A stretch of 64,000 bases of DNA, taken from the NCBI GenBank assembly GCA_033398695.1, contig CM065816.1:131537358-131601357 (forward strand), read 5' to 3'. Positions 12,391-24,196 of this stretch are shown one piece after another. Source of the stretch: Orobanche coerulescens. Taxonomy: Eukaryota > Streptophyta > Magnoliopsida > Lamiales > Orobanchaceae. The notes beneath the pieces were generated by a model. It ran no database searches, had not been told where the DNA came from, and saw nothing but the letters and a program-made list of their open reading frames with translations. Every line of letters begins with the position of its first letter. Position 1 is the stretch's first letter. The position numbers and the translations under genes were made by a program.

Positions 12391-12921
12391 CTCGGCCAGG
12401 CCAGCCTGCTCCGTGACTCGGCCGTGGCCACTCCGACGGCCCGGACGACCCCGAAACCCGAACCTGAGTATAAATCGAAGGTACGTTTACGACGTACTCG
12501 CAAAGACGAATCTAAGAGCTAAGAGAACACGCGATTTCGACCACCCGAAGGCTCGAAATTCGACAACGGAAGTAATTACCCCAAACTTTGGGAAATTACA
12601 AAAATGGCCCAAAACGTCCGAAATACACGATACATGATCGAAACACCGAAACAAAGCTCGCAACATGAATAATAATATTAAATGAACTTACGAGAAACTC
12701 GAAACAACAGTTTCGGACGAGATTCGCAAGAATCGAGCTCAAGTGCGGAAAAGTCGCCAAAAGACACGGAACTCAACAAAACAACACCGAAACGAACTCG
12801 GATGACAAAAAGTGCAGAATTAATCATTCTCGGAATGACGAAATGGTCATGAGCGAGCCATCAAAACGGACTTCCGCCGAAAAAAATAAAATTACCGAAA
12901 TTTGAAATTGCGGATATTACA

Positions 12922-14681
12922 ACAATATGTTTCAAAATTCTTCTATCTAGAGGACCCAAAATATTTTGAGATATTTTCAATATTTTTTAAACACTTTTAT
13001 TTAGGCCCGAGGGTCGAATATTTTGAAAGTTTTTCACTAAGAGAAGGTGTCCTCATTTTTGTTCAAACGCAAGATGAATTTCAAAGTCTCGAAAATGATG
13101 TTTGTTCAACTTTTTGTAAAATGATACTCAAGATCAACTGGTATTTCCAAACTGTTTTCAAAAGGTGGTTTTCGTTTTTAAAAACCTATCATTCCTGTTT
13201 GCGGACCGGAAATGCATGTATGGTTTTCGAACTTTCGTTACGGTGTTAATCCCGATTTGTGATTGAACTGGTGGCGTGAGCATTGAGTCGTTGCCACGCA
13301 TATGTTTTGTTAGCCCTTTGTGGGAGGTGTGATGACGATCTTTAATGTTGTCATTTCGTGGTGGCTTGCGTGTTATCGCACCTGTGTGAGCGGTTAAAGC
13401 TTGGGTTTGTACGTTTGTGTACATGTGTGATTGTTTCATGATGTTTGTAATTATGTGCTGGTTATTGTTCGGGCCGTTGAGGTCGCCGAACGATGCCGTC
13501 GTTGTTGTAGTGTTTGTGTGTGTATATTACTTTACGATGGTAATCGTTGTATATGATATGTGTTATGATTCTTTGTTGTGCTGAGTTGGCATCTCCGCTA
13601 TGTTGTTTTGCGACGTTATGCCCCATTGTATCTAGCATTTGTATTTTCGGTATGCCGAGCTGAGGCGTTTCAACCGTGATGTGCTGGGGCATGCACGTGT
13701 AAATTTTCCTTCTCGTCGGTAACACATTTCAAGTGTGGACTCGAGGGACACATAATTCATTTTTGCGAATTGGTTACCGAGACTTCCGGAGTTCGCGCTT
13801 AGCATAATCATCAGAATCGGCTTTGAGAGGCCTTTGAAGGATGTTTCTGTCGGTTGCTTGTTGTGTTGTCACCTTGATTTCGTGTTATGAGTTTCGGGAA
13901 CGACACTTCTTTTATAAGAGATCGAATATAATACCCGTATTATTTTTGGCTCCTGCATTTTCTCTTTCTCAATTCTATCGGCTCGCTCGTGTTCGTTGAT
14001 ACTTTCTGAACTTGTTCTGTATTCCCGTTTCATCGTTCGAATGAGCTGTGATCTTGTTTTGGATCGATCTGGTTATCGCTGTGACTTTTCCGAGTTCGGT
14101 TCGATTCTTGTGAACCTTGGAGTTGTTGTTTGAATTTTTTTGTTCTTCGTGATTCGAACATGATTGTTCGATTTTTGTTGTCTCGATCGTTGTGGTTCCA
14201 TCGTTTGATTGTTCGGTTTTTGTTAATCTCGTCTCTTGATTGTTGAACGTTCAGACTCCTTCGTAATTCCCTTAAGTTCGGGAAATTAGTCTCGTTTTCG
14301 ATCTTCCAACCCTTGGGTGGTGGAATTCCGTATTTGTTCAGCGTTTGGCTCACATTTTGATTGATGAACCGTTGGGTTGGTCAATCGTATTGATTTTCGT
14401 TCGTTGTGTTTTGTGACTGTTCGGATAATCGACTTGATTGTACTATCTGTTTGATGACGCTTGTCACTTGTTGATTTTATTATGTCTCTACCGGTGGCGT
14501 TGTGTTAGTCGTCGTGGAGCGTGTTTTCACGCCGTATATTCCTTTACGTTGCTTCTAACGTTTCGCCGATGAGCGTAAGTTACGCATTTCTTGTGTATCT
14601 CGTTGAGTTTTCCTGGCGGGATATTGCTTCTACCTACTTGTTTTAAGTTTCGGGACGAAACTTCTTTTAAGGAGGGTAGAA
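12922..14681 (+). other. Internal 3' part of the host LARD
   Basis: It is homologous to the minus strand of 7211-9255. No ORF is convincing. A gag zinc-knuckle relic at about 13733-13785 still reads C-G-L-E-G-H-I-I-H-F-C. The conserved AAGTTTCGGGACGAAACTT (14646-14664) and purine tract AAGGAGGGTAGAA precede the 3' LTR. The 5' ~760 bp of internal sequence, including the primer-binding site, is lost. Confidence 0.65.
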
Positions 14682-17678
14682 TGTAATACCCGTAATTTCG
14701 ATTTCCGGTAATTTCTTTTTTTTTTTCGGCGAAAGTCCATTTTGATGACTCGCTCGTGACCGTTTCGTCATTCTGAGAATGATTAATTCTACACTTTTTG
14801 ACATCCGAGTTCGTTTCGGTGCCGTTATGTTGAGTTCCGTGCTTTTTAGCGACTTTTCCGCACTTGAGTTCGATTCTTGCGAATATCGTCCGAAACTATT
14901 GTTTCGAGTTTCTCGTAAGTTCATTTAATGTTATTATTCATGTTTCGAGCTTTGGCTTGGTGTTTCGATCGTGTATCGAGTATTTCGGACGTTTTGGGCC
15001 ATTTTCGTAATTTCCCAAAGTTTGGGGTAATTACTTTCCGTTGTCGAATTTCGAGCCTTCGGGTGGTCGGAATCGTGTGTTCTCTTAGTGATCGAATTCG
15101 TCTTTGCGAGTACTTCGTAATCGTATCTTCGATTTGTATTTAGGTTCGGGTTTCGGGGTCGTTCGGGCCGTCGGAGTTGGCCCCGGCCGAGTCATGGCCG
15201 GGCGATGCAGGCCAGACCGGCGAGTTACTGGCAGAGTGCTCGGCGATTCGTACGTAAGGCCGGTTACGTACGTAAACCTTGGCCGCTTACGTACGTAACG
15301 CTGCCGGCATTTTCTAGTCAGGGAGTTCGGCCATGGCCGGTTACGTACGTAAGCCATGGCCGGTTACGTACGTAAGGCGGCGACGTGACATTTATTTAAG
15401 GCCCTGCAGTCGGGTTTTTCACCATTTTTCTCATTCTTCTCATTCTCTTCCGCGGCTGGGGGTGTGCTTAACATGGAGCCATGATGTTTATCTATCAATC
15501 CACGAAGTTCTTGAGTTTCTAACATCAATCAATCATCCCATAACCTCCTCCGATCTACCGAATCAAGGTTAGATTTCTAGAAATCTAGTTTTGGGGAATT
15601 TGGGTGTTTTGGTTGTTTTCATCCGTTTAGTCCGATTTAATTAAGGATTGTGATGGATTGATGATTATTTAGATGTATTATATCTTTTCCCTTGTTATTC
15701 TATGGTTGGATCGTATCGGTTCATTGTTTGGGTCGAGTTACTGATTGACGCCTTGAAGGTGTCCGGTAGAATGTCTTAGAGGGGTTTTCGGACGTTATAC
15801 GATTATTCTTCCTCGTATGATCGTTGATTTATTAATTATATGTTATTAGGGTCGAGTTTCTTGCGAAGAAACCGAGTTGAACCCTTCCGTTCATTGTCGT
15901 CTTCCTTTTCGATAGCATCGGGCATTTCGAAGCTTTCCGGTTGAGCCGTGTTCGTCGGGATACTTGCGTGCCGATTTCGAGGCAAGTACCTTGTCCATAC
16001 AATTCTTGTTTTGTGGATATGATAATTAGTGATCATCTCTATGTGGATGTTTGATCGTTTATTTTGAACTTTCAAAAGATTCGGCTAGCCTCGCTAAAGG
16101 CTTGTTTTCAAAACGCGTGTGTTTTGTAAATTGTGTGGGTTGTAAGTGACTACGTGAATCCTTTGGACATGTTTGGCGTTGATGTTGCGCTTGATAATGC
16201 GTGTGTACGTATATTGCTTCTTTCCATCCCGTTATGGTTGACGTGCGTGTTGTTATTTATTCGTGTGGTCATGGACTGACGGATAAATTATGTGAATTGG
16301 TGTATTGATTTGATAATTGTTACAACGATTAACTGTGTGCTTGATGTTTGTGACAATGTGAATACTTGTTGTAAGAGACATCATATCCGGGATCCTCTGA
16401 GGGCGGGGCAAGTACTCCGGCCTGGTGTACGCTGCAATGTGCGGCTCCATATGGTTGGTGAACGCCGGTGTTTAACCTAATGCGTGTTCAAGGGGCGGCT
16501 CTTACGGGAGTGACGCCAGCGCGGTGACATGTACAAGGGCGACCGACATAGTGGAGTGAACGCCGGTGCACAAGTGTTCAGTGGAGGCGCCTGGCAGGCT
16601 TATTGGTAACAGATATTTGAGTGATAGCTAAGACCCCGTTACCGAACGATTATCGTATTTCAAATTCTTTCAACTCTTTTCAAAATGCTGGTCTCGATAT
16701 AGACCGTGATTCTTGTTTTCTGAAAGTGTGTTTCAACTTGTTTTAAACGTTGGTATTAGGGTTAATTAACCAAGGACATTTGACGAGATCTCCGAGGGTT
16801 AATTAATCAGGGGTCTTGAGCAGTATTGGGAGGATGAGAGGCTGTGTCTTTGATGGGCTGTGTTGTCATTCTATGTTTTGGGTCGAGGACCCCATGTGAT
16901 GTTGAGATGTTTGATCTCGTGTTGATATTATTTGGTTTTGGGTCGAGAATCCCGTGGAAATATTTGTGAAGACTCGCTTGTGTTGATTGAATGGTTTTCT
17001 TGCAAATTGCTTTCCGCCTACTGGTCGAGGACCCTGTTGATTTTGGAAAGAGGAGGATTTGATAATCCTAAATTATTTTCTATTAAAACTCTCGATGGCA
17101 TCTTTAAACTGTTTTATAAATTGTTTTCCTTGATTTGTGATCTTTCGGTTTTGGAATGTTTTACCCAAACTCTTGCCTCGGGAAGTACTTTTCGTCATGT
17201 TTGGATCTTTGGGGATTCCTGGTTATTGTTATTCGTGGAATGTGAATTGTATGGCTCGTATTTGCACTTTGTTCTTGCACTAGCAAAACAGTGGAGTTTT
17301 GCTAACCCCGAGTATTTGGGGGGTGGATGTCTGTTTTTGCATTCAGGTTTGGGAGCATAACACAGGTTCGGCATGAGGGATGATGAAAGATGAACGATAC
17401 TAATCACACGAGGATCCGTATGATGTCATTGGTTTAGTTATAGTTTATTTTCCGCTGCAGTATTCTTTCCCGTTATACGGGAGTGTGTTGTATTTGACCC
17501 CTGCGTGGGCATGTAATGAGTTTGAGTTTATGTATTTATTGAAAGACCAAATTGGTCTACTGAGTCATTTTAGCCTTAAAGGCATTGTTGAGTTGTTGTG
17601 TGTTGTTACCAGCCTGGTAGATCCTTGTGGAAAGGGTCTACGGCGTGTAATATCCCTGAGTGGATTGGGGGTGTTACA
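14682..17678 (+). repeat. 3' LTR of the LARD, complete (2997 bp)
   Basis: TGTAATACCCG to GGGGTGTTACA, directly preceded by the purine tract and followed by the target duplication CGAGG. Near-identical to 3399-5881 over their shared part. Confidence 0.9.
15246..15399 (+). promoter_or_regulatory. Palindrome array (TTACGTACGTAA) and TATA box in 3' LTR
   Basis: Copies start at 15246 (degraded), 15264, 15287, 15341 and 15364, with TATTTAA at 15393-15399. Spacing (18, 23, 54, 23) matches the 5' LTR exactly. Confidence 0.7.
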
Positions 17679-17683
17679 CGAGG

Positions 17684-18205
17684 TTATACTTAAATCCGCT
17701 TATGACCATCATGTCCAGAATCCTTGTGGGATGACACAAAGCTAAAATCAGAATGCAAAGTTAAATAACTAAATCAGATCTTCCTCAGAGGATTTAAGAA
17801 AATAAAACAAAAATGATGGATAAAACAAAAGGTCACATCATTGAGAACTTTGAAGCAGGGTTATCATTATATGTGGTAAGAAGTTCGATAATCATTCCTA
17901 GTGTTACAATAATGTGCAATTATAAAAATAGAATTACCTTCTTCGATACATCATTATCCATTTAATAAGTTTCCCAAGATTCAGATTCATCATGAAAGAC
18001 AACACTTTGTGATTAACCTACTATAATTATGACTATATACGAACTTGCATCTTATGTTCTTCCAAATATTAGCCAATGAAATTTAGGCAACATATAAAGA
18101 AGATAAAAAGCTCCTGAGTTTTTTACTAGTATACAACTAAGATTACGGTGGATCGACAGAAGCCACGGGGGTTGATGAAAGCAGAAGAGCAATGAAGAAG
18201 GAGAA
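17684..18205 (-). repeat. Tandem duplication, copy 2 (right part)
   Basis: It continues the copy that starts at 3324-3398 and matches 2731-3255. Its exon-like block (about 17939-17990, minus) contains an in-frame TAA and has lost the acceptor AG. Confidence 0.75.
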
Positions 18206-18386
18206 TGAGGGGAGCATAGACGCTCTAGAAACCTAGTTTTTGTGGGGTTTGTAGATGTAAAATGGAAAACCCTAGCCCATCCTCCATGTGAACATTTCTT
18301 AGCATAACCGACCATGGACGATCGTCGGAAAATAAAACAAAAAACATTCGACATCGGAGATTTGTGTTGAATGCAGAAAGACTAAC

Positions 18387-18503
18387 CTTCTCAAGGTTGC
18401 GAATTTTGGAGGAAATAAGCGAAACGACGCGCGTCCGCTTCACAATGCTCTGAAGCTGCTTCAATTCCTCAATGTTCAGCGCCAAATAATCACCGTTCGC
18501 CAT
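18387..18503 (-). pseudogene. First exon of a CacyBP/Siah-interacting-like (SGS-family) gene, fragment
   Basis: Read leftwards from the ATG at 18503, 39 codons (M-A-N-G-D-Y-L-A-L-N-I-E-E-L...R-N-L-E-K) end exactly at a GTTAGT donor (18386-18381). The E-E-L-K-Q-L-Q-S-I-x-K-R-x-R-V-x-S-L-I-S-S pattern resembles the N-terminal dimerisation helix of plant calcyclin-binding proteins, adaptors in ubiquitin ligation. This assignment is from memory of the family and is tentative. No CS or SGS domain exons follow. The downstream region is duplicated and then interrupted by the LARD at 3399-17678, so the gene is broken or truncated. The upstream 130 bp looks like a 5' leader. Confidence 0.45.
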
Positions 18504-18889
18504 TGTTACATTTGCTCTTGCAAATTGGGAATTAGTTTGCTGAATTACGTTCGTCACTCCAAGAAGCAAATTCGGGAGAGAAGCATGAAGAAGCAGATAC
18601 GGGAGAAACAAATGAGAGAGACGACTTCCAAGCTATTATTTTATCTATGAAAATTACTAATAATTTTAATCAAAAATTATTAATTTTTGAATATTACTTT
18701 ATTTTAAAATCTTTTTATTCTAAATTCTTTACAAATATTTTAATATTTATAAAATATAAATAATTTGCTTATTTAATAGAATATTACTTTTTATATTAAT
18801 AACTTCAATAATTTTATTCAAAGTAATTATTTTTAAAGTTAAATATTTATTAATTTTAAATAATCAAAAATTTTTATTAATACTCTAAG
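18504..18889. other. Leader-like sequence, then AT-rich spacer
   Basis: 18504-18640 is moderately GC-rich and may be the 5' leader and proximal promoter of the exon at 18387-18503. 18640-18889 is very AT-rich with nothing recognisable. Confidence 0.5.
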
Positions 18890-19068
18890 GTAACACATCC
18901 CATGGTGTTGCTGAGTGTCACACCTTTCATAGCTAGAGTAACATACGTTTATGGATTCGTTAACACCATAACCACAATGTCGTGATAGGTTCAAAATTTC
19001 AAAGCTATGGTAACATCAAGAAGGTAACATGCATGCCTAAATGTTGTAGAAAGCCATCTATGGCGTAG
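18890..19068. mobile_element. Possible CACTA-type terminal fragment
   Basis: It contains repeated GGTAACA/GTGTTGC-like subterminal motifs and ends GAAAGCCATCTATGGCGTAGTA. This end resembles the terminus GAAAGACCATATATGGTGTAGTG of the CACTA element at 56217-61085, with a degraded last base. The opposite end is not found. Confidence 0.35.
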
Positions 19069-19767
19069 TATCTTGAAACCCTTTTCTATGTATGTTGAGA
19101 ATCATTAAGATTCGAGTTGTTCTTCATGAATCGTGTTGTTGTATATCATTAATCGGTTGTATTGATTTTATCCCTATGATTTGATTTGTATTTCTTATCG
19201 TATTAGGGTTCAGGTGATGTTCTTGATGTTCTTGGGGAAGTATTGAACCCCAAATGTTCGATCCTTTGTTCCTACGAATTCTTATTGAGAATTTCATATG
19301 TTTCCATCTTCATTGCGATCGATTTTGTAGTAATTATGTTGTTCTTGTGTTTTTGACCTAGTTGGAGGATTCGAGAGTTTCCGGTCGAGCTTTACATTGC
19401 TTCGCGTGCTTTGGACTTGAGGCGAGTATCTCGTCTATACTCTTTATACTTTGAGAATGTTATTTGTCGTGAATTTAACGTGGACTTGTTAGTGATTGAA
19501 TATTGAACCGTAACTTGCTTTCAAAGGAATATGTGATTTCTATGAAGGTAAATACGAATGTAAACTTGAGTTTCATGAAGAATGACAACAACCATTTCAT
19601 GTCGTATTTTGCTTAATATGGATACTAGAAATAAGTAGTTATCCGAGGAATTGTGGAATCATGGAATATTTATATTATTCGCTTGTTAGCCTTTTTCCTG
19701 AACGATGGTGTCATGTGAATGTTGTGCCTTTGTGGAAGTGTATGATGCGTTAACTTATGTTTTACAC
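19069..19767 (+). repeat. LTR remnant, left part (split by solo LTR)
   Basis: Sequence with the layout of a gypsy LTR R-U5 region (AGGCGAGTATCTCGTCTATAC near 19422). It runs up to the target duplication TACAC (19763-19767) of the solo LTR and resumes at 24197. The LTR's own 5' end is missing. Confidence 0.5.
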
Positions 19768-20124
19768 TGTAATATCCTATAATTTCGCTACGAATTTTTT
19801 GCATTGTTTTATCCGACCTGTACTGTACAGAGTAGGACCGATGCAGTATGGATGAATGATTTTGGGGACTGTGACAGTTGTACCAGTAAATCTATCGAGG
19901 TTATTTTTAATTCTAGGATATTACATGCTTGATATGTTTTTTCAATGTCGGATATGTTGTATGAGTATTTGTATAATTGTCGTGCTTGGTCGACAATTAC
20001 AATTGTAGATATCATGTGAGAATGTTATCGGAACGAGTATATATATATATCCCGTATGTCGCGTGTACGTGTTCGGTATATTGGGATGACAGATAGGAGC
20101 AGAAATGGCTAAGTATAAAAGCCA

Positions 20125-20612
20125 TTACGTACGTTAAGCATAGGAGATTACGTACGTTAAGCATAGAAGATTACACACGTAAAGATGCAAGAGTAGCGTA
20201 CGCTAAGCGGAGGAGTTTACGTACACAACAATGCGATCATAACGTACATTAGGTAGAGAATATAACGTACGTTATGAGGGGAATCGGATATGTCCGAGCT
20301 GTGGTCGGCAGGTGGGCCCGGTGTCGGCAGCTTTCGGCGCGGATGTGGACAAGCGAGTCAACCTCGAGCCTTACGTACGTTAAGGATATGCCATTGCTTA
20401 CGTTAAGTGAGTATGTTACTGTAGCAAGTCAACTGTGTGTTACGTACGCTACGGCGCGGGTATTATGTACGTAATACAAGGTGCGAAATGAGGTAATGAG
20501 CTCTGGATGCCGATAACGTACTCTATGTAGGACATGTAGCGTACGTTAGGAGGGCTTACGTACGTTAATGATGGGTGTTAACGTACATAACATGCTGGGC
20601 AGATTATATAAC
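20125..20612 (+). promoter_or_regulatory. Long palindrome array (TAACG/TTACG half-sites) and TATA box
   Basis: Seven 12-bp dyads start exactly 23 bp apart at 20125, 20148, 20171, 20194, 20217, 20240 and 20263. More lie at 20371, 20440, 20463, 20514, 20537, 20556 and 20579. Examples are TAACGTACGTTA, TTACGTACGTTA and TAGCGTACGCTA. Spacers have diverged while the palindromes remain. TATA-like TTATATAAC is at 20604-20612, 14 bp after the last dyad. Confidence 0.75.
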
Positions 20613-21934
20613 AAAGGTCGGTCTTTCATTTCCTCACGAGAGGAATCATATATTTTCCTCCCAAACTTCACTCCTCTTCATTCCTAATCCTATTTCCTAC
20701 CCTTATACATTGGTTAAGACCTTGATGAGTTGATTAGAAGCTTGAAGTTTGGAATTCTTGATGTTTTTGGAAGTGTTTGATCTTTGTGGTTCTTCTTCAA
20801 GAGGTATGCTGAAAAACTCCTCTCTTCGATTCGGATTTTGATATTGTTGTTGATGTTCTTCTTCGTATGATGATGTTTATGGTATTGTTGTTGAGATTCT
20901 TAGGTTATATGAATTGTATATTGAAGAACAAAATGATATATGCCTTGGATTATGAATTAGATGATGGTTTAGATGTTAAAACACATCGGATTACGTCGTT
21001 TTGTTGGCTACAAACATGATTATGGATTAATTCGTGTTCTTGAAGAACTCTTGAGTGATATATGTCGTGATTTTATGGAAATTGGAAGGATTATGGTTAA
21101 TTTTGGTGTATGATTACTCGTGATGATAACCGGTAATTGTATTACTATGAATTTATAAGGATGAGCCGTGTTAATCCGTAAGTAAGATTTAAGTCGGAAT
21201 TTAGAATGTTGAGACACTTGTCAGAATTGATTGATTATCGAATTTCGGCTTGTATTCGTATTGTTTAAGTTGAAATAGTTTGGTTTCGTATGATCGAGAT
21301 ATCATTGAACTGTTGAGTTTGATTGGTTGATTGTATCGGTTGTTGATTGTTATAGAACGTATTGTTAATTGATTATTGCATTAGGTTGTGATAAGTGATC
21401 GTTGATTATTAACCGTTGTGCTGCGATTAATATTGGAGAATGCATGTATGGCATTAGTCAGGGCTGAGGGGCTTGTAGATGAAGACGATGGGATTGGTAA
21501 TGACTTCGTCGTATCGGTATCAAGGCAAGATATGCTTGCTCAGTTCATAATGTTTAATAAATGATTTTTATTTCATTTCATTTATGATTCATATAGCAAT
21601 GATATTGTTAATATGAATTATTGGGATGGTGGTATATATATTATGCTTGGACTGAGATAAATCATAACGTATATGATGTTAAATATGTCTAGTGGAAACG
21701 GAGATGTGAATTATCTTTGGTCTATTGTATGAAATGTTGGATATCGAGGATAGTTTATCATGCCGATATTGAACTCTAGATGGTGGTTTGGTATTAGTGA
21801 TAGACTGTACTTCATTTTGGACTATTCGAACAATTGTGTATTCATCCAGGGATGTTGGTCGTGGAAAGGTTAGTGTCTTCGGATTTGAGGTAATTTAGTA
21901 TTGCTGAATTATGATAATTATCCTGTTGCATTGT

Positions 21935-21963
21935 TGTATGTGTGTGTGTGTGTGTGTGTGTGT
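21935..21963. repeat. (TG)n microsatellite
   Basis: A simple dinucleotide run inside the solo LTR. Confidence 0.9.
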
Positions 21964-22051
21964 TAATGTTTCATGTGATGAGTGTGCATTGTTGTTTGGT
22001 GTATTTCGTGATGTGCTCTTTCTTTGAACTGTAATTTGATGGGCCAATGTG

Positions 22052-22262
22052 TTGAGGGATAAGACCTAAATGGCACCCACGTTCCGGAGTATTCCTGAGT
22101 AGATACTTCCATGACCCTTGGTTGCAACCTTGGGAGTTTATATGTTGATATACCTTATGGAACTGTGTTGCGGGATAAAACCTGAGTGGTACCCACATCC
22201 GGAGTATTCCTGTCTAGATACTTCTGTGATACTTTGTTGCGACCTTGGGAGTTTATGTGTTA
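22052..22262 (+). repeat. Tandem duplication of ~118 bp in the solo LTR
   Basis: The GGGATAAGACCTAAATGG... unit recurs as GGGATAAAACCTGAGTGG... Both copies contain CCGGAGTATTCCTG and CTTGGGAGTTTAT. Confidence 0.75.
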
Positions 22263-22776
22263 ATATTATATGCATTGTTGAGCATGCTGTGAACTGTTGT
22301 CTAACGGAAATATGACATTGTGGTCGTGTCGATCTCTCATTATTGAACTGTCGTTGCTCTCTTAGAAAGTCTTCTGATCCTTGTTGGATATGAGTTTCTT
22401 CGATTTTCGTTGTCATATTGTATCATGACATATCTGGAGTCAGATACGTACTGATCGATCATGTGTAGGATTTTCAGGACAGGTACATGTAGCATGTGTT
22501 GGTTTCGACCTCATATTTAACCGTGCACACGAGTCGTACTTCGTGAGACTAATTAGGTACGGTACCAGATGTGTATTTGATCAATACACGTGGGTGGCTT
22601 GTGCACAAACATATTTCCGGATCGGGCGTATCATGACGTCCATCTTGAGTCGTATTGATTGGTCGTTCATAATCCACGTATGGTCGGATATGTTCGATAG
22701 TTGAATTGTCTTCGAGAACCCATATGTGTGATTTGTATATGTCTGATGATTTTATTCGCTCGTATATCTGTCCCTG

Positions 22777-23295
22777 TTGATCCTTCATTGATCTCGTTTG
22801 GAGTTACTATATCGTTGGTAATCACGTTTGTTATTGATCCTTCATTGATCTCGTTTGGAGTTATATCATTGGTAATCTCGTTTTTATATTGATCCTTTAT
22901 TAATCTCGTTTGGAGTTACCATATTGTTGGTAATTTCGTTTGGAGTTACCATATTGTTGGTAATCTCATTTGTTATTGATCCTTTACTAATCTCGTTTGG
23001 AGTTACCATATCGTTGGTAATCTCATTTGTTATTGATCCTTTATTGATCTCGTTTGGAGTTCACCCTATCGTTGGTAATCTCATTTGCTCTTGATCCTTT
23101 ATTGATCTCGTTTGGAGTTCACCCTATCGTTGGTAATCTCATTTGTTATTGATCATTATTGATTCCGTTGGGAGTTTGCCTCACCGTTGGTATTCTTGGT
23201 CGTTGTCGATCCTTTATTGATCTTGTTGGAGTTAACCATATCAATGGTATTCTCGTTCATGGTTGGTTCTTTGTTGATCTTGTGTGGAGTTATCA
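22777..23295 (+). repeat. Minisatellite of ~55-65-bp units in the solo LTR
   Basis: Repeated TTGATCTCGTTTGGAGTTA-type and GTTGGTAATCTCGTTT-type blocks occur about eight times, with units growing more divergent to the right. Confidence 0.8.
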
Positions 23296-24196
23296 TGTTA
23301 ATGATATTCTCGTTTGATGCATTGGTTGTTTATTATTATTGCTTGTGTGAGCATTCATACTTTTATCGATATTCGATATTGTTCTTGTTTCGGGGTAGTT
23401 GGCCTATAGAGGTATCATGTATTATCGGTTTTATCAGAATTGGAATTCGATTGTGCAATCTAGCGGACATAATTAGATATGGACCGATTGTCCCATATTA
23501 GAGATATGTTTATGTTTTGAGAATCTCGGTATCATTTGAATACAGTACAGATGGTTATTTTAGAATTCAGTATCACTTGAGAACGCGAAGTGTGGATTGA
23601 GGCAAATGTTGATATGATATGAGTTACCGCGAATTGATAAGGTTGCTACGGTAAGAGTATATTGGAAGTCTTCTTACGTACCTTGTAGATACATTGATAT
23701 GTAATTGTTTATGTTGATGTGATCGCTACCATTGTTGAGTATTATGGCTGACCCCGTCGTGGACTTTATCTTTTAGGTACTCGGAGATCGAGTTAGTAGC
23801 GGTCGTGAAGGAATGAGCTTCCCGGTGATACTAGCTATGGCATGGTTATTTGGGATTCGAGTATTCTTTTCTGATCGTTATGATTCCGCTGTAAATGTAT
23901 TTCCTACTGTGTTATATCCGCTGCATGTGTATCTTTAAATGGCTTTTGGTATTTTACTAGTTCGTGTACACTTTCAAAATGCCCCTTTTGGTATCCTTGC
24001 CTTGTATTTGTCGTTGGTATTTTATGACGGTATTTGGGAATTATATTTTGAAAAATATTTGAGTATTTAAAATATTAATGTCTTTGCCTCTTTGGCGTGT
24101 TTGAAACGTTTGCGAAAATGATTTTTAGCCTTGTGGGTTTCGGTGCAGGGCCCACGGTGCTGTATCCCCGGTTGGTTTTGGGGGTGTTACATACAC

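Larger units (their letters stand above)
5882..12921 (-). mobile_element. Inverted nested LARD relative (minus strand)
   Basis: On the minus strand: complete 5' LTR (12921 down to 10017), primer-binding site (10012-10001), non-coding internal region (10016-7211), purine tract (7223-7211) and a 3' LTR cut off at 5882. Its LTRs begin TGTAATATCCGC. They are clearly related to, but distinct from, the surrounding element, for example TTACGGCCGTAA in place of TTACGTACGTAA. The intact 5' terminus at 12921 abuts internal sequence of the host element, so it inserted there. A deletion then removed its 3' LTR end together with part of the host element. Confidence 0.8.
10017..12921 (-). repeat. 5' LTR of the inverted LARD, complete (2905 bp)
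   Basis: It begins TGTAATATCCGC at 12921 and ends TGTTACA at 10017, followed by the primer-binding site. It is complete and longer than its truncated partner. Confidence 0.85.
3399..17678 (+). mobile_element. Large non-autonomous Ty3/gypsy-related LTR element (LARD), 14.3 kb with nested insertion
   Basis: The element starts TGTAATACCCG and ends GGGGTGTTACA. It is flanked by a perfect five-base target duplication CGAGG (3394-3398 and 17679-17683). The 3' LTR is complete (14682-17678, 2997 bp). The 5' LTR is truncated (3399-5881). Only the 3' part of the internal region survives (12922-14681). The middle is occupied by an opposite-strand relative (5882-12921). No gag or pol ORF remains. The internal 3' end keeps the G-T-T-T-C-G-G-G-A-C-G-A-A-A-C block and purine tract typical of plant chromovirus-type gypsy elements. 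It is a LARD-type derivative that would need proteins from a relative to move. Confidence 0.85.
19768..24191 (+). mobile_element. Solo LTR, 4.4 kb
   Basis: TGTAATATCCTATAATTTCG to GGGGTGTTACA, flanked by perfect TACAC duplications (19763-19767 and 24192-24196). The terminal sequence does not recur internally, and there is no primer-binding site, purine tract or ORF. The whole unit is therefore one LTR left by LTR-LTR recombination. It holds a palindromic promoter array, a TATA box, a (TG)n run and two internal tandem repeat blocks. 4424 bp is very long for a plant LTR. Confidence 0.8.

Noticed and set aside
20125..20600. CRISPR-like regularly spaced repeats
   Set aside because: The sequence is clearly a plant LTR. 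The repeats are 12-bp palindromes with 11-bp spacers upstream of a TATA box, not CRISPR repeat/spacer sizes, and there are no cas genes.
22777..23295. Satellite or centromeric array
   Set aside because: The tandem block is only ~0.5 kb, lies wholly within one LTR and has irregular units.
19768..24191. A full LTR element with short LTRs
   Set aside because: The terminal sequence does not recur internally and no primer-binding site or purine tract is seen, so a solo LTR fits better.
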